A stretch of 64,000 bases of DNA from Vreelandella sedimenti (GCF_013416325.1 NZ_JACCGK010000021.1:1-64000), one strand, 5' to 3'; counted from the first letter of the stretch, positions 28,163-36,400 are shown. A program made the numbers and translations. Notes: a model not told the origin generated them from the letters alone.

Positions 28163-29458
28163 ATGCCACATTCCGTTATTGAGCCAACGCCTCGCTCTTT
28201 TCAAACAGGCCCTTTGCAAACGAGCCCTGCGCAAACGACCTTTGATGTTATGCGTCTGCGCCAGGACTTTCCGGTGCTGGCTCGTGAGGTGCACGGCAAG
28301 CCGCTGATCTATTTAGATAATGCGGCCACTAGCCAAACGCCTCAGCAGGTGATTGACGTGTTTAGCGATTACTTCTCGCGCTATAACGCCAATATTCACC
28401 GCGGGCTGCATACTCTCGCCGATGAGGCGACGGCGGCGTTTGAAGGCACGCGTCACCGGGTTAAGGCGTTCCTTAATGCGGAAGATGCGCGTCAGATCAT
28501 CTTTACCCGCGGCACTACGGAAGCGATTAATCTGGTCGTGCATAGCTGGGGGCGTAAAAACCTCGCCCCTGGCGATGAGGTACTGATTTCGATGTTGGAG
28601 CATCACTCCAATATTGTTCCCTGGCAGCTGTTGGCCGCCGAGATTGGCTTTACCATTAAGGTGATTCCCGTTGAGGCCAACGGCGCGCTGGATATGGCTG
28701 CCTATCGCTCGCTGCTGAGTGAGCGCACTAAACTGGTGGCGGTGAACCATGTCTCTAATGCCCTGGGAACCATTAACCCGGTGCAAGAGATGGCAACGCT
28801 TGCCCATCAGCAGGGTGCGCTGATCCTGATTGATGGTGCTCAGGCAGCACCTCACCAAGTGGTCGATGTGCAGGCAATCGATGCTGACTTCTATGCCTTC
28901 TCTGGCCACAAAGTATACGGGCCGACAGGCGTTGGCACGCTCTACGGCAAGCAGGCGCTGCTTGAAGCGATGCCGCCCTGGCAGGGGGGCGGGGAGATGA
29001 TCAGCACGGTCTCCTTTGATGCGGGTACCACTTTTGCCGCTATTCCGCATAAGTTTGAAGCGGGCACGCCCGCTATTGCGGAGGTAATTGCTCTGGGCCG
29101 AGCGCTTGAGTGGATGGAGAGCATTGGCATAGACGCCATCGGTGCCTGGGAAGGCCAGTTGCTCGATCACGCTACCCAGGCGGTCGGTCAAATCGATGGT
29201 CTGCGTATTTTAGGCACTGCGCCGGATAAAGCGGCTGTTCTTTCATTTATTGTGGAAGGGGCGCATTCGCAAGATATTGGCCTGCTGATCGATCAGCTTG
29301 GCGTCGCTATTCGTACCGGTCACCACTGCGCGCAGCCCTTGTTGCATCATTTTGGGGTCGACGCGACGTGCCGTGCTTCATTTGCTGCGTATAATACGCT
29401 CGAAGAAGTGGATCGCTTTGTAGAAGCACTCCAACGTGTCATTGGTATGGTGCGTTAA
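28163..29458 (+). CDS. sufS: Cysteine desulfurase SufS
   Basis: SufS is a PLP enzyme that removes sulfur from cysteine and gives it to the scaffold. The 431-residue protein has YLDNAATSQTP, TRGTTEAINLV, the PLP aspartate and glutamine in LIDGAQAAPHQ, the PLP lysine in FSGHKVYGPTG, and the persulfide cysteine in TGHHCAQPLL. The group II loop is short at this point, which means the enzyme should need a SufE- or SufU-type partner. The first 28 residues (T/Q/S/P-rich) are longer than in E. coli; ATG 28163 has CAGGAG upstream so I keep it. No sufE is in the operon. Confidence 0.95.
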   Translation: MPHSVIEPTPRSFQTGPLQTSPAQTTFDVMRLRQDFPVLAREVHGKPLIYLDNAATSQTPQQVIDVFSDYFSRYNANIHRGLHTLADEATAAFEGTRHRVKAFLNAEDARQIIFTRGTTEAINLVVHSWGRKNLAPGDEVLISMLEHHSNIVPWQLLAAEIGFTIKVIPVEANGALDMAAYRSLLSERTKLVAVNHVSNALGTINPVQEMATLAHQQGALILIDGAQAAPHQVVDVQAIDADFYAFSGHKVYGPTGVGTLYGKQALLEAMPPWQGGGEMISTVSFDAGTTFAAIPHKFEAGTPAIAEVIALGRALEWMESIGIDAIGAWEGQLLDHATQAVGQIDGLRILGTAPDKAAVLSFIVEGAHSQDIGLLIDQLGVAIRTGHHCAQPLLHHFGVDATCRASFAAYNTLEEVDRFVEALQRVIGMVR

Positions 29459-29494
29459 GGTCGGTTCTTTAAGAATCGTCATTTAAGGACAGTT

Positions 29495-30064
29495 ATGGAT
29501 CTTGAGCAAGTTGCCAGTCTGGAACGTGGCCAACAGTTACCGCTCCAGCGCGATGTGGAAGCCATTGCCATTCCGTTTGGCAGTACGGAAACACTGGCTG
29601 AAGATAGCGTTGTTAGCGTTATGCAGGCGAAAGGCAGTACGGTAAGCGTCGGTTTTGAGGGGCGCCTCTATTTGATTGAGGGGCAAAACCTGGATGCCCT
29701 GGGGCTTGAGTCGCTACCGCGTTCTACGCTGCCCGAAACGGCGACCGAGGAAGAGATTGAACAGTTCGTGTGGGATCAACTGCGCACCTGCTTTGACCCG
29801 GAGATACCGGTCAATATCGTTGACTTAGGGCTTGTCTACGGCTGCCGCATCGAGCGCCTTATCAGTGGTGAGCGTATGGTAACTATCCGCATGACGCTGA
29901 CCGCCCCTGGATGTGGGATGGGCGATGTGATCGCGGCGGATGCGCGCAATAAAATCCTCGGTGCGCCGCAGATCAGCAAGGTTCACACCGAAATAGTCTT
30001 CAGCCCGCCCTGGAGCCGTGACATGATGAGTGACGAGGCCAAGCTTGAACTCGGCATGTTCTAA
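29495..30064 (+). CDS. sufT: Fe-S assembly protein SufT
   Basis: SufT is a MIP18/DUF59-family protein that aids maturation of some Fe-S proteins. The 189-residue protein has an N-terminal extension (residues 1-85, beta-rich) typical of SufT in gammaproteobacteria, then the DUF59 domain. The domain shows VWDQLRTCFDPEIPVNIVDLGLVYGCRI and the LTAPGCGMGDVI motif with the conserved cysteine. AAGGAC precedes the ATG. It is 36 bp from sufS and 18 bp from sanA, so transcription probably continues. Confidence 0.93.
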   Translation: MDLEQVASLERGQQLPLQRDVEAIAIPFGSTETLAEDSVVSVMQAKGSTVSVGFEGRLYLIEGQNLDALGLESLPRSTLPETATEEEIEQFVWDQLRTCFDPEIPVNIVDLGLVYGCRIERLISGERMVTIRMTLTAPGCGMGDVIAADARNKILGAPQISKVHTEIVFSPPWSRDMMSDEAKLELGMF

Positions 30065-30082
30065 CCCCGGCTGGGGAGCTGG

Positions 30083-30805
30083 ATGCATAACGTGTTATTA
30101 ACGTGGTCGAAGCGTTTTTTAATGTCGCTAGGAGCCCTATTGCTGCTGGCGACATTGCTGTTTATAGGCGGCAATTTTTGGGTGCTCGCGACTACCGCCG
30201 CATACATTGAGCGTCAGCCGCAGCAGTGTCGTCCAGCTGAAGTGGGGATTGTCTTCGGTACGTCTCACTGGACGCGTAGCGGGGTGCGAAACCCGCACTT
30301 CCATGCGCGCATGCGAACCGCTGCTACTTTAATTGAGCAGACTCAGATCGAGCATCTTTTACTCTCTGGGGATAATCGTACCCAGGCGTATAACGAGCCG
30401 CGCGCAATGTGGCGCGAACTGTATCGACGCGGTGTCGCGTCTGAACAGCTGACTATGGACTTTGCTGGTTTTAGCACCTACGACACGCTAGCGCGTGCCC
30501 GGGACGTCTTTCAACTGGATAAAGCCCTGCTGATCACCCAGAGCTGGCATCTTCCCCGTGCGGTATTTATTGGTCGTGCGCTAGGGATCGATGTCACTGG
30601 CTGTGTGGCGGATGATCCTACCGTAGCAGTGGGGTGGCGTTTAAAGCTGCGCGAGTGGGCAGCGCGCGTAGCCACCCTGGGCGATCTCTATGTATGGGGG
30701 AGGGAGCCCTATTTTCTCGGTACGCCTGAGCCTATCGAGTTACCCAGGCGGACGCCCATAGACCTTATTCTGCCATCACTGAACGAGCGCTTTAGCCCTC
30801 CATAG
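30083..30805 (+). CDS. sanA: SanA/YdcF family (DUF218) membrane protein
   Basis: This 240-residue protein has one N-terminal membrane anchor (residues 10-35) and a DUF218 domain on the periplasmic side. Domain features are VGIVFGTSHW, LLLSGDNRTQAYNEPRAM, STYDTLARARDVF and LLITQSWHLPRAVFIGRALG, the SanA pattern. SanA supports envelope barrier function and vancomycin resistance at high temperature in E. coli. It has a GGGGAG ribosome site 18 bp after sufT and may be read from the suf promoter; functional relation to Fe-S assembly is not evident. Confidence 0.88.
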   Translation: MHNVLLTWSKRFLMSLGALLLLATLLFIGGNFWVLATTAAYIERQPQQCRPAEVGIVFGTSHWTRSGVRNPHFHARMRTAATLIEQTQIEHLLLSGDNRTQAYNEPRAMWRELYRRGVASEQLTMDFAGFSTYDTLARARDVFQLDKALLITQSWHLPRAVFIGRALGIDVTGCVADDPTVAVGWRLKLREWAARVATLGDLYVWGREPYFLGTPEPIELPRRTPIDLILPSLNERFSPP

Positions 30806-30870
30806 CCCTTTGTCTGTAGCCCTTTGAGCAATAGATAGCTTAAAGCCCCTAGCAGTGTGTCTAAAGGGCG

Positions 30871-31317
30871 TTAGCGGTGGGTTTTGCGCTTTTGCAGCGC
30901 ATACAGCTCGCGGATAAGCTTACGGCACCCCTGCATGCACTCTTCTACCACCGGTTCAATGGGATCAGGTAACGGGTGGGTATACAGAGAGGAGAGCGCC
31001 TGCATTAATACACGCTCTTGCTCCAATAGCTCATTGATGAGTACTTGGCTATCGTTGCCGACAAAGCTTTTTAGACGGCTCCAAAGCCATAAAAAATCAT
31101 CTCGCTCAACGTCTGCATCCCGGGGCAGCATTTTTAAATGCGCACGGGCTAGCTCCTGCAGCTGGCGCATCTGCTTGAGCCGCGAAGCATAATGCGGCTT
31201 TAAAGCGTCACGCAGCGACGGGCGCAAGCGTTCAATATTGTCTTGGAAATAATCAATGCTATCGGCCAGCGCTTCCAATACGCTGTCCATCGCCACTTGG
31301 CGATTATCGAGAAACAT
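30871..31317 (-). CDS. Hypothetical helical-bundle protein
   Basis: The protein is 148 residues with a strong AAGGAGG ribosome site, so it is surely expressed. It reads as four amphipathic helices: VLEALADSIDYFQDNIERL, YASRLKQMRQLQELARAHL, DDFLWLWSRLKSFVG plus LINELLEQERVLMQAL, and VVEECMQGCRKLIRELYALQ. This spacing resembles ferritin-like DUF2383/PA2169 bundle proteins, which are linked to stress, but I see no metal-ligand pattern and am not sure of the family. It lies after rimK on the same strand with an 87-bp gap, so it may belong to the rim operon or have its own promoter. Confidence 0.7.
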   Translation of the reverse strand: MFLDNRQVAMDSVLEALADSIDYFQDNIERLRPSLRDALKPHYASRLKQMRQLQELARAHLKMLPRDADVERDDFLWLWSRLKSFVGNDSQVLINELLEQERVLMQALSSLYTHPLPDPIEPVVEECMQGCRKLIRELYALQKRKTHR

Positions 31318-31404
31318 GAGCGTCTACCTCCTTCGGTGACGCAGATTGTGGGGGGGACAGCGACTATTTGCCACCCCCGAAGCGGATTATTTTAATATTT
31401 TGCC

Positions 31405-32313
31405 TTAGCCTTTAGGCTTGGGGGGTGCTTTACGGGCTGGTGAAGCGTTTCTTTCAATGTGCTCAATGATCATTCCCGCAATATCTTTGCCGGTGGCGTT
31501 CTCAATGCCCTGCAAACCAGGCGAAGAGTTGACTTCCATAATCACCGGGCCGTGATTGGAGCGTAGCAAATCGACACCGGCAACGCGCAGACCCATGGCT
31601 TTGGCTGCACGGATCGCCGTTGAACGCTCTTCAGGGGTGATGCGGATCACGGTGGCGGTGCCGCCGCGGTGTAGATTCGAGCGAAACTCACCGTCCGCCG
31701 CCTGGCGCTTCATTGAAGCCACCACTTTATCGCCAATCACGAAGCAGCGAATATCGGCGCCACGCGCCTCTTTGATGTACTCCTGCACCATGATATTGGC
31801 TTTCATGCCCATGAACGCTTGAATGACGGATTCAGCGGCCTGGTTGGTTTCCGCCAATACCACACCAATCCCCTGGGTGCCTTCGAGCAGCTTGATGACC
31901 AGCGGCGCGCCTTTGACCATGGTGATTAGGTCGGGAATGTCATCGGGGGAGTGGGCAAAACCGGTAATTGGCAGCCCCAGCCCTTTACGTGACAGCAGTT
32001 GCAGTGAGCGCAATTTATCCCGCGAACGGGTAATCGAGACGTTATCGTTGATAACGTAGGTGCCCATCATTTCAAACTGGCGCAGCACGGCACAGCCGTA
32101 AAAGGTGACCGATGAACCAATGCGCGGTATCACCGCATCGAAAGGCTCAATCTCTTGGCCTTTATAGTGAATCGAAGGGTGGTGCGATGTAATACTCATA
32201 TAGCAACGCAGCGTGTCCACCACGCGGGCGGTATGCCCACGCTGCTCTGCGGCTTCAACCAGGCGGCGGGTAGAGTACAAATTGCGATTGCGTGACAGCA
32301 GAGCGATATGCAT
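31405..32313 (-). CDS. rimK: Ribosomal protein S6--L-glutamate ligase RimK
   Basis: RimK is an ATP-grasp ligase that adds glutamates to the C-terminus of ribosomal protein S6 and so alters translation. The 302-residue protein is the usual size. It opens with [22 protein letters not shown], has the ATP-grasp loop [34 protein letters not shown], and the metal-binding [15 protein letters not shown]. It is third in a minus-strand run DUF3549-rimB-rimK, 41 bp after rimB. In Pseudomonas rimA and rimB sit with rimK; a rimA is not seen here. Confidence 0.96.
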   Translation of the reverse strand: MHIALLSRNRNLYSTRRLVEAAEQRGHTARVVDTLRCYMSITSHHPSIHYKGQEIEPFDAVIPRIGSSVTFYGCAVLRQFEMMGTYVINDNVSITRSRDKLRSLQLLSRKGLGLPITGFAHSPDDIPDLITMVKGAPLVIKLLEGTQGIGVVLAETNQAAESVIQAFMGMKANIMVQEYIKEARGADIRCFVIGDKVVASMKRQAADGEFRSNLHRGGTATVIRITPEERSTAIRAAKAMGLRVAGVDLLRSNHGPVIMEVNSSPGLQGIENATGKDIAGMIIEHIERNASPARKAPPKPKG

Positions 32314-32354
32314 GTAGGAGACTCCGAGCTTAGATTGAGGCGACTAATAAGGGG

Positions 32355-32795
32355 TTAAGGCTCACCGTGCAAAAATGCCGCGCCGGGTGCCACCATGAGT
32401 CGGCGCATTGCGCGGCGTCCTAGTAGCATCGGGTGACGCATATTGCTGCGGTCAGTAAGGGTCAGTTCAACTGGAAAATTCAAATCGCCCATCTGCATAG
32501 GGGTACGTATTACATAACGCCACTCGCTATGACCGTTGGAGCTGGTAACGCGGCGCCGATCATGCAAGTGCAAACTGTAGCGGTGGGCCGGCGTTTCCGG
32601 GCCGCCGCTGTGGGTAATAAAGCTGACCCACAGTTGACCATGTTCATCTTCATGTGTCTCTATCTCTTCTGCGTGCAGAGCAGATGTTCGCGCGCCAGTG
32701 TCAGCTTTACAGCATAGGTGAAGCCCAAGCTCAGGTAGCGTCACCATCTCGCGGCGGCCAATGACCGCTTTGGCCTGATAGGGTAATTCCTTCAC
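32355..32795 (-). CDS. rimB: RimB retropepsin-like protease family protein
   Basis: RimB, a retropepsin-like protein often labelled ATP-dependent zinc protease, works with RimK: it trims the glutamate tail on S6 in Pseudomonas. This 146-residue protein starts with GTG 32795 behind AAGGAG. The aspartic protease motif is in CCKADTGARTSALHAEEIE (D-T-G-A near residue 31). The second conserved segment HPMLLGRRAMRRLMV follows near the end, with N-x-R-x-P in TDRSNMRHP. Its place directly ahead of rimK supports the role. Confidence 0.88.
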   Translation of the reverse strand: MKELPYQAKAVIGRREMVTLPELGLHLCCKADTGARTSALHAEEIETHEDEHGQLWVSFITHSGGPETPAHRYSLHLHDRRRVTSSNGHSEWRYVIRTPMQMGDLNFPVELTLTDRSNMRHPMLLGRRAMRRLMVAPGAAFLHGEP

Positions 32796-32828
32796 GGCTC
32801 ACTCCTTGCAATTAAAAGTGACATCGGA

Positions 32829-33866
32829 TCAAGCGTTCCTCTGTGACATCATCAGTGTCAAACGGCGTTGAGTTGCGGAGCCAGCAGGCGCATCCCGCAG
32901 TGCCATCATGACCGGTAAGCGTAGTCGTGGTATTAACGCAATATCACGCACTACGGCGGCAAAATCGCTACGCTCATCTTCTGCTAAGCGTTGCAGAAAA
33001 AGTGGCAGGCGCTGTGCATCTTCAAGATAGCCCCAGCCACGCCCGGCTATTGCCGCGAGCACATCCGGCCCACAGGCCGCTGAGTCGTTAAGTAAGGCCG
33101 TGTACCAAATGCCCACCTCTGATGCATCCGTATTGCCCACTGCACGCAGACAGGCACACAGCGTTTCGATGTCGCCCGCTTGTGCAGCGGCTTCGCCACG
33201 ACGCTGCAGTGCCGCGACTAACGCCTGTGGCAATGGCTGGTGCTCTAAACAGTAGCACAAGGAGTGGATAACGGCGGTAGGCAGTTCAGGCAGCCGCTGC
33301 GCGAGCGATTCAGCGTCAAGTATTTCCATTCTTACGACGTAATCGGCAATCCCTTGTAACCCCAACGCCTGCCAATCGATTGCTTGCTGGCCGCTCAAGT
33401 AGGCATCAACCGGCTCAAAATGCTGGCTGGCGGGTAGCCCACGCGCATGGGTGGCGCGTGCATTGAGCATGGCTTGGAAGGTGACGCTAGGCGTGAAGGC
33501 GAGGGTATTATCCTTCATTAAGTGATCCACGTCCGCTGTTTCTTCACGACCCACGTTAGACACCGCACGCCCCAGTGTTTCCAGCAGCCGGTTTAGAAAC
33601 GCATCGCGCTGGGCGGGGGCAATCATTCCCTGTTCATCCAGTGGCAAGGCTAAGAACCAAATAGCCGGCTCGGGCATATCGCCAAGGCGAAACACAATGG
33701 CTAAGCGCGCTTGGCCTTGCCAGGGTTCTGGCCAGGCCATTTCGCCACCTTCAAAGGCGGCGAGTGACTCCCGCGGGCAGGGGACGACATGGCGCCCCAT
33801 ATGGTAAAGAGAAACCTCGCCACCGCTGCGGGTAAAAAACTCATCAAGGGTTTGAATTGGTTGCAT
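32829..33866 (-). CDS. DUF3549 family protein
   Basis: The 345-residue protein matches the DUF3549 pattern: PIQTLDEFFTRSGGEVSLYHMGRHVVP at the start, then RLAIVFRLGDMPEPAIWFLALPLDEQG, and a helical second half with repeats of A/L-rich helices. Function is not known; no motif for catalysis is seen. It is the first gene of a tight run with rimB (33 bp) and rimK (41 bp). By context it may join the S6 modification pathway. The ATG sits in a poor ribosome-site context (GGATGTC), so expression may be modest. Confidence 0.83.
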   Translation of the reverse strand: MQPIQTLDEFFTRSGGEVSLYHMGRHVVPCPRESLAAFEGGEMAWPEPWQGQARLAIVFRLGDMPEPAIWFLALPLDEQGMIAPAQRDAFLNRLLETLGRAVSNVGREETADVDHLMKDNTLAFTPSVTFQAMLNARATHARGLPASQHFEPVDAYLSGQQAIDWQALGLQGIADYVVRMEILDAESLAQRLPELPTAVIHSLCYCLEHQPLPQALVAALQRRGEAAAQAGDIETLCACLRAVGNTDASEVGIWYTALLNDSAACGPDVLAAIAGRGWGYLEDAQRLPLFLQRLAEDERSDFAAVVRDIALIPRLRLPVMMALRDAPAGSATQRRLTLMMSQRNA

Positions 33867-34193
33867 GACATCCTTCCGCGTTGCAAGCCTGCACTCTACC
33901 TTGCTGATGTGACACTGTCAGCCGCAGTGACTGATAAAACATGGCGTTAATGACAGTGCCTTAAGGCATTAGCATTAATGACAATACGGTTAAAAATTAA
34001 TCAACTGTGCGAAAGCCCCGTGAGAGCACGCGTTGCGACACCTTTCCATAGTTTATCCACAGGCTCGTGCAGGTTTTCTGTGAGTCTATGGATAACTTTC
34101 CGCAAGCGTTGATAGGTGGCAAGGCACCCGCCGAGTGGGGATAATGGGCAGACGACACACTTTTCATTTTCCGAGGTAGTGACACACGTCTTT
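33867..34193. other. Intergenic region with palindrome and DnaA-box sequences
   Basis: No gene is seen in this 327-bp gap between divergent DUF3549 and yqcC. It contains a perfect 12-bp palindrome TGCCTTAAGGCA at 33957-33968 lying between two TTAATGACA repeats, and a perfect DnaA box at 34053-34061. Near matches with one mismatch are at 34087-34095 and 34136-34144, both on the minus strand. The DnaA-like set is discussed in the findings. Confidence 0.65.
34053..34061 (+). promoter_or_regulatory. Perfect DnaA box upstream of yqcC
   Basis: TTATCCACA matches the R1-type DnaA box exactly. It lies 132 bp before yqcC. A one-mismatch copy in inverted orientation is 25 bp further on at 34087-34095. 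No origin-type genes (dnaA, dnaN, gidA) are near. Confidence 0.55.
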
Positions 34194-34529
34194 ATGAGTA
34201 CTTATCAACCGTTGCAGACAGCGCTTCTAGAGCTTGAAGCGTCGATGAAAGCCGCCGATTTATGGCGCATGCCAACACCCGATGCAGAGGCGTTTGCCAG
34301 CCAGCAGCCATTTTGCATCGACACGATGTCGCTGCCTCAATGGATACGCTTTGTGTTTATTGCCCGCTTGAACGCTTTGATGGATGCCCGTGCAGCCATG
34401 CCCGCGAAGTGCGAGGTGGCTCCCGCCGTGGCGGCCTATTTGCAGCAGGAGAACACACCTGCCCACCACCAACTGCTGATTGTGCGGGCAGTAGAAAAGG
34501 TCGATCAGATCGTCACTGAAAGCACTTAA
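34194..34529 (+). CDS. yqcC: YqcC family protein (DUF446)
   Basis: This 111-residue protein fits the YqcC/DUF446 family: PLQTALLELEASMKAADLW, then AFASQQPFCIDTMSLPQWIRFVFIARLNALMD, with the conserved F-D-T/M-x-F/L-x-Q-W core. These small helical proteins have no established function; in E. coli the gene sits with truC. Here truC is not adjacent. I start at ATG 34194 where family similarity begins; the longer frame to 34116 lacks support. It is single and convergent on ompW. Confidence 0.85.
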   Translation: MSTYQPLQTALLELEASMKAADLWRMPTPDAEAFASQQPFCIDTMSLPQWIRFVFIARLNALMDARAAMPAKCEVAPAVAAYLQQENTPAHHQLLIVRAVEKVDQIVTEST

Positions 34530-34548
34530 AAAGCGTGCCACTAAACGC

Positions 34549-34576
34549 ACAAAGCCCGCCGTGAGGCAGGCTTTGT
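34549..34576. terminator. Terminator hairpin between yqcC and ompW
   Basis: ACAAAGCCCGCC at 34549-34560 pairs with GGCAGGCTTTGT at 34565-34576 around a four-base loop with a single mismatch. It lies between convergent genes. There is no long U-tract. The right arm overlaps the DnaA box at 34574-34582. Confidence 0.7.
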
Positions 34577-34582
34577 GGATAA
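34574..34582 (-). promoter_or_regulatory. Second perfect DnaA box, downstream of yqcC
   Basis: TGTGGATAA is the exact complement of TTATCCACA. It sits 45 bp after the yqcC stop and overlaps the terminator hairpin, so yqcC is bracketed by two perfect boxes in opposite orientation 520 bp apart. Confidence 0.5.
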
Positions 34583-34608
34583 CAAGTGCTAGCGGTTTTG
34601 CAAGTGGC

Positions 34609-35235
34609 TTAGAAGCGGTAACTTAGGCCCGCCATGACCACGAGAGGGTCGATCTCAACGGTACCTGCCGCCGCACCGTTAACGCTCGCATCGGTATCGA
34701 TATCGATGTACCAAGCAGCGGCGTTCAGCGCCCAATGGTCATCAATTAATAGATCAACACCTACCTGGCCTGCTGCGCCCCAGGAGTCATCCAGGTCTAA
34801 ATCGCCAATTGTCAGCTCCTCATCGGAGAAAAAGGTGTAGTTAATACCGGCGCCGACATAGGGCTGTACGCGTGACTGAGTGCCGCCCAGCGGGTAGTAC
34901 TGCAGTGTTAGGGTAGGCGGCAGGTGCTTGGTTGAGGCAATGTTATCGCCGTTTAAATGGATGTCGTGTTCAAACGGCAGCGCGGCCAGGAGCTCCACGC
35001 CGACTTTGTCGTGGAAGCGATAGCCCAAGGTGAACGCGAAATCGGTTTTATCCTGTACATCCACTGATAGTGCACCGTTGGCCAAAGAGCCGTTGTCGCT
35101 GGTGGGGGCGACTTTGGCCACACCCACGCGGGTGAAGAAATCGCCAGCGCCGTAGGCGAATGCCTGACTGCTGGGCATCATTGCCACAGCAGCAAGAGTG
35201 GTGACGAATAAGGTAGGCAGGGCGGCTTTACGCAT
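34609..35235 (-). CDS. ompW: Outer membrane protein OmpW family
   Basis: OmpW proteins form eight-stranded outer-membrane beta barrels with a hydrophobic channel for small molecules. The 208-residue precursor starts at ATG 35235 (AGGAG site) with a signal peptide that ends after SSQAFA near residue 27. The mature part shows family segments AGDFFTRVGVAKVAP, FAFTLGYRFHDKVGVELLAALPFEHDI, and HLPPTLTLQYYP. VQPYVGAGINYTFF follows. It ends in a phenylalanine (GLSYRF), the outer-membrane assembly signal. Upstream frame from 35415 is not real. Confidence 0.94.
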   Translation of the reverse strand: MRKAALPTLFVTTLAAVAMMPSSQAFAYGAGDFFTRVGVAKVAPTSDNGSLANGALSVDVQDKTDFAFTLGYRFHDKVGVELLAALPFEHDIHLNGDNIASTKHLPPTLTLQYYPLGGTQSRVQPYVGAGINYTFFSDEELTIGDLDLDDSWGAAGQVGVDLLIDDHWALNAAAWYIDIDTDASVNGAAAGTVEIDPLVVMAGLSYRF

Positions 35236-35877
35236 GGATTCACTCCTGGGTTCTAACGAGTAGTAGCAAAACAGGGCGGCCTTTCGATAGCCGCTTAACG
35301 ATGCAACAAGTGTAACGAGACCCAGGGAGTGGATTATTGATCCAGGGCAAGGGTTATTAGACAAGTGGGATTTAGGGGGGGGGCGTAGGGCCGGGAGCCC
35401 AGGGCTAAAATGCACGAGGCCTTACCGTGACAATGCACCTGACCTGTCATCTAAACGGCAAGGCTACCTAATTAAGGAGCGGGCCACTGGCCATCTAGAG
35501 CCTTCCATCTTAATTTTGTATATAAAGACAGCGCTATCAAGTGTTTTCGATCTGCAATGCGTGTTTTTCCTTATCATTGGCTGGGCATGTGCTCAAATTT
35601 GCGGGTACGGTTGTATTAAACCTATAGATAGCAACGGTTTGATAAATGCCTTTGCTTGTATATGTGCAACTTGTAAAGATGACTTGGATCATAACGTGCA
35701 TTCGCATTGTTCTATCGAGCTTTAGTATGTGTGCTGGTGATTTTCCATTATATGTCTATGTTTTGTAACTTTTTGGTGAAGTTGAGCTTTCCAGGGAAAA
35801 CGCACATGCGCATTAATAAACAGGTAGGCGATGAGACGGCCCAATCTATAGCATTCAACCTAATCGGCGGAGGCATC
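35236..35877. other. Gene-poor, lower-GC stretch at the left edge of the accessory region
   Basis: No convincing gene lies in this 642-bp gap. The first 150 bp should hold the ompW promoter. A run of nine G is at 35375-35383. From about 35500 the base composition shifts to AT-rich. A 69-codon open frame from a TTG at 35516 is cysteine-rich but has no ribosome site or family resemblance. I could not find an attC-like end before the VOC gene. Confidence 0.6.
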
Positions 35878-36285
35878 ATGCCAAATAAAAAAACCGGGAT
35901 AAGAAATATATCAGTCACGAGACTTATTCCGAACATCTGCACGGATAGAATGGAGGAGACTAGAGATTTTTACATGGATCTGCTTGGTTTCGTTGTCGGG
36001 TTTGAACACCAGGGTTGGTACATCCAAATGGCATCACCAACCAATCCTCAGCTTCAAGTTGGCATTGTGCGGCTTAGGCATGAGTTTACGCCGGAGGTCT
36101 TTCAGCATGGTGCCCAGGGTGTCATCATTTCCGTACAAGTTGAAGATGTTGATGCCGCGTACGCCGAAACAGTGAAGCGCGGTTTCCAAATCGATCACGG
36201 ACTGCGCGATGAAAGCTTTGGTATGAGACGCTTCATGGTCGCTGACCCGAATGGGCTTCTCGTTAACCTATTTTCGTTCCCATGA
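35878..36285 (+). CDS. VOC/glyoxalase superfamily protein in accessory region
   Basis: The protein is 135 residues from ATG 35878, behind a CGGAGG site; the frame upstream to 35707 has no site. It has the paired beta-alpha-beta-beta-beta units of the VOC fold: TRLIPNICTDRMEETRDFYMDLLGF and, in the second half, VQVEDVDAAYAETVKRGFQIDHGL, ending FMVADPNGLLVNLFSF. The metal-binding glutamate usual near the end (G-N-x-x-E) is replaced by NGLLVNL, so it may bind rather than turn over its ligand. VOC genes are common integron cassettes, and an attC-like site lies directly after the stop. Confidence 0.85.
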   Translation: MPNKKTGIRNISVTRLIPNICTDRMEETRDFYMDLLGFVVGFEHQGWYIQMASPTNPQLQVGIVRLRHEFTPEVFQHGAQGVIISVQVEDVDAAYAETVKRGFQIDHGLRDESFGMRRFMVADPNGLLVNLFSFP

Positions 36286-36289
36286 AACC

Positions 36290-36391
36290 GCCTAACAACC
36301 TAACAACTAACAATAAGTGCAACTCTGACAATTTACGGCGTCTTTTGAAAAGTAGTGCCACTTTAAATCGCCGGTTCACTCTGCGTTAGTG
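36290..36391 (+). mobile_element. Candidate integron attC site 1 (after the VOC gene)
   Basis: The outer boxes are CTAAC at 36307-36311 and GTTAG at 36385-36389 within GCGTTAG; the first box is preceded by two further copies of CCTAACAA from 36291. The inner boxes are AGTG-C-AAC at 36316-36323 and GTTCACT at 36374-36380. They pair perfectly except for one bulged C, which is a G on the bottom strand, as in canonical attC sites. The loop side is closed by CTTTT-G-AAAAG at 36342-36352. The site ends 10 bp before the methyltransferase ATG. Confidence 0.7.
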
Positions 36392-36400
36392 GGAAATAGC

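Noticed and set aside
31348-31378. G-run and C-run hairpin as rimK terminator
   Set aside because: Only a five-base GC stem with a long loop and no U-tract; too weak to call.
34053-34582. Chromosomal replication origin at the DnaA boxes
   Set aside because: There is no dnaA, dnaN, gidA or rpmH nearby, and no AT-rich 13-mer array; a titration or control site is more likely.
35516-35725. 69-codon open frame in the AT-rich accessory region
   Set aside because: It starts with TTG, has no ribosome site and no recognised motif; its cysteine-rich look is explained by chance in this stretch.
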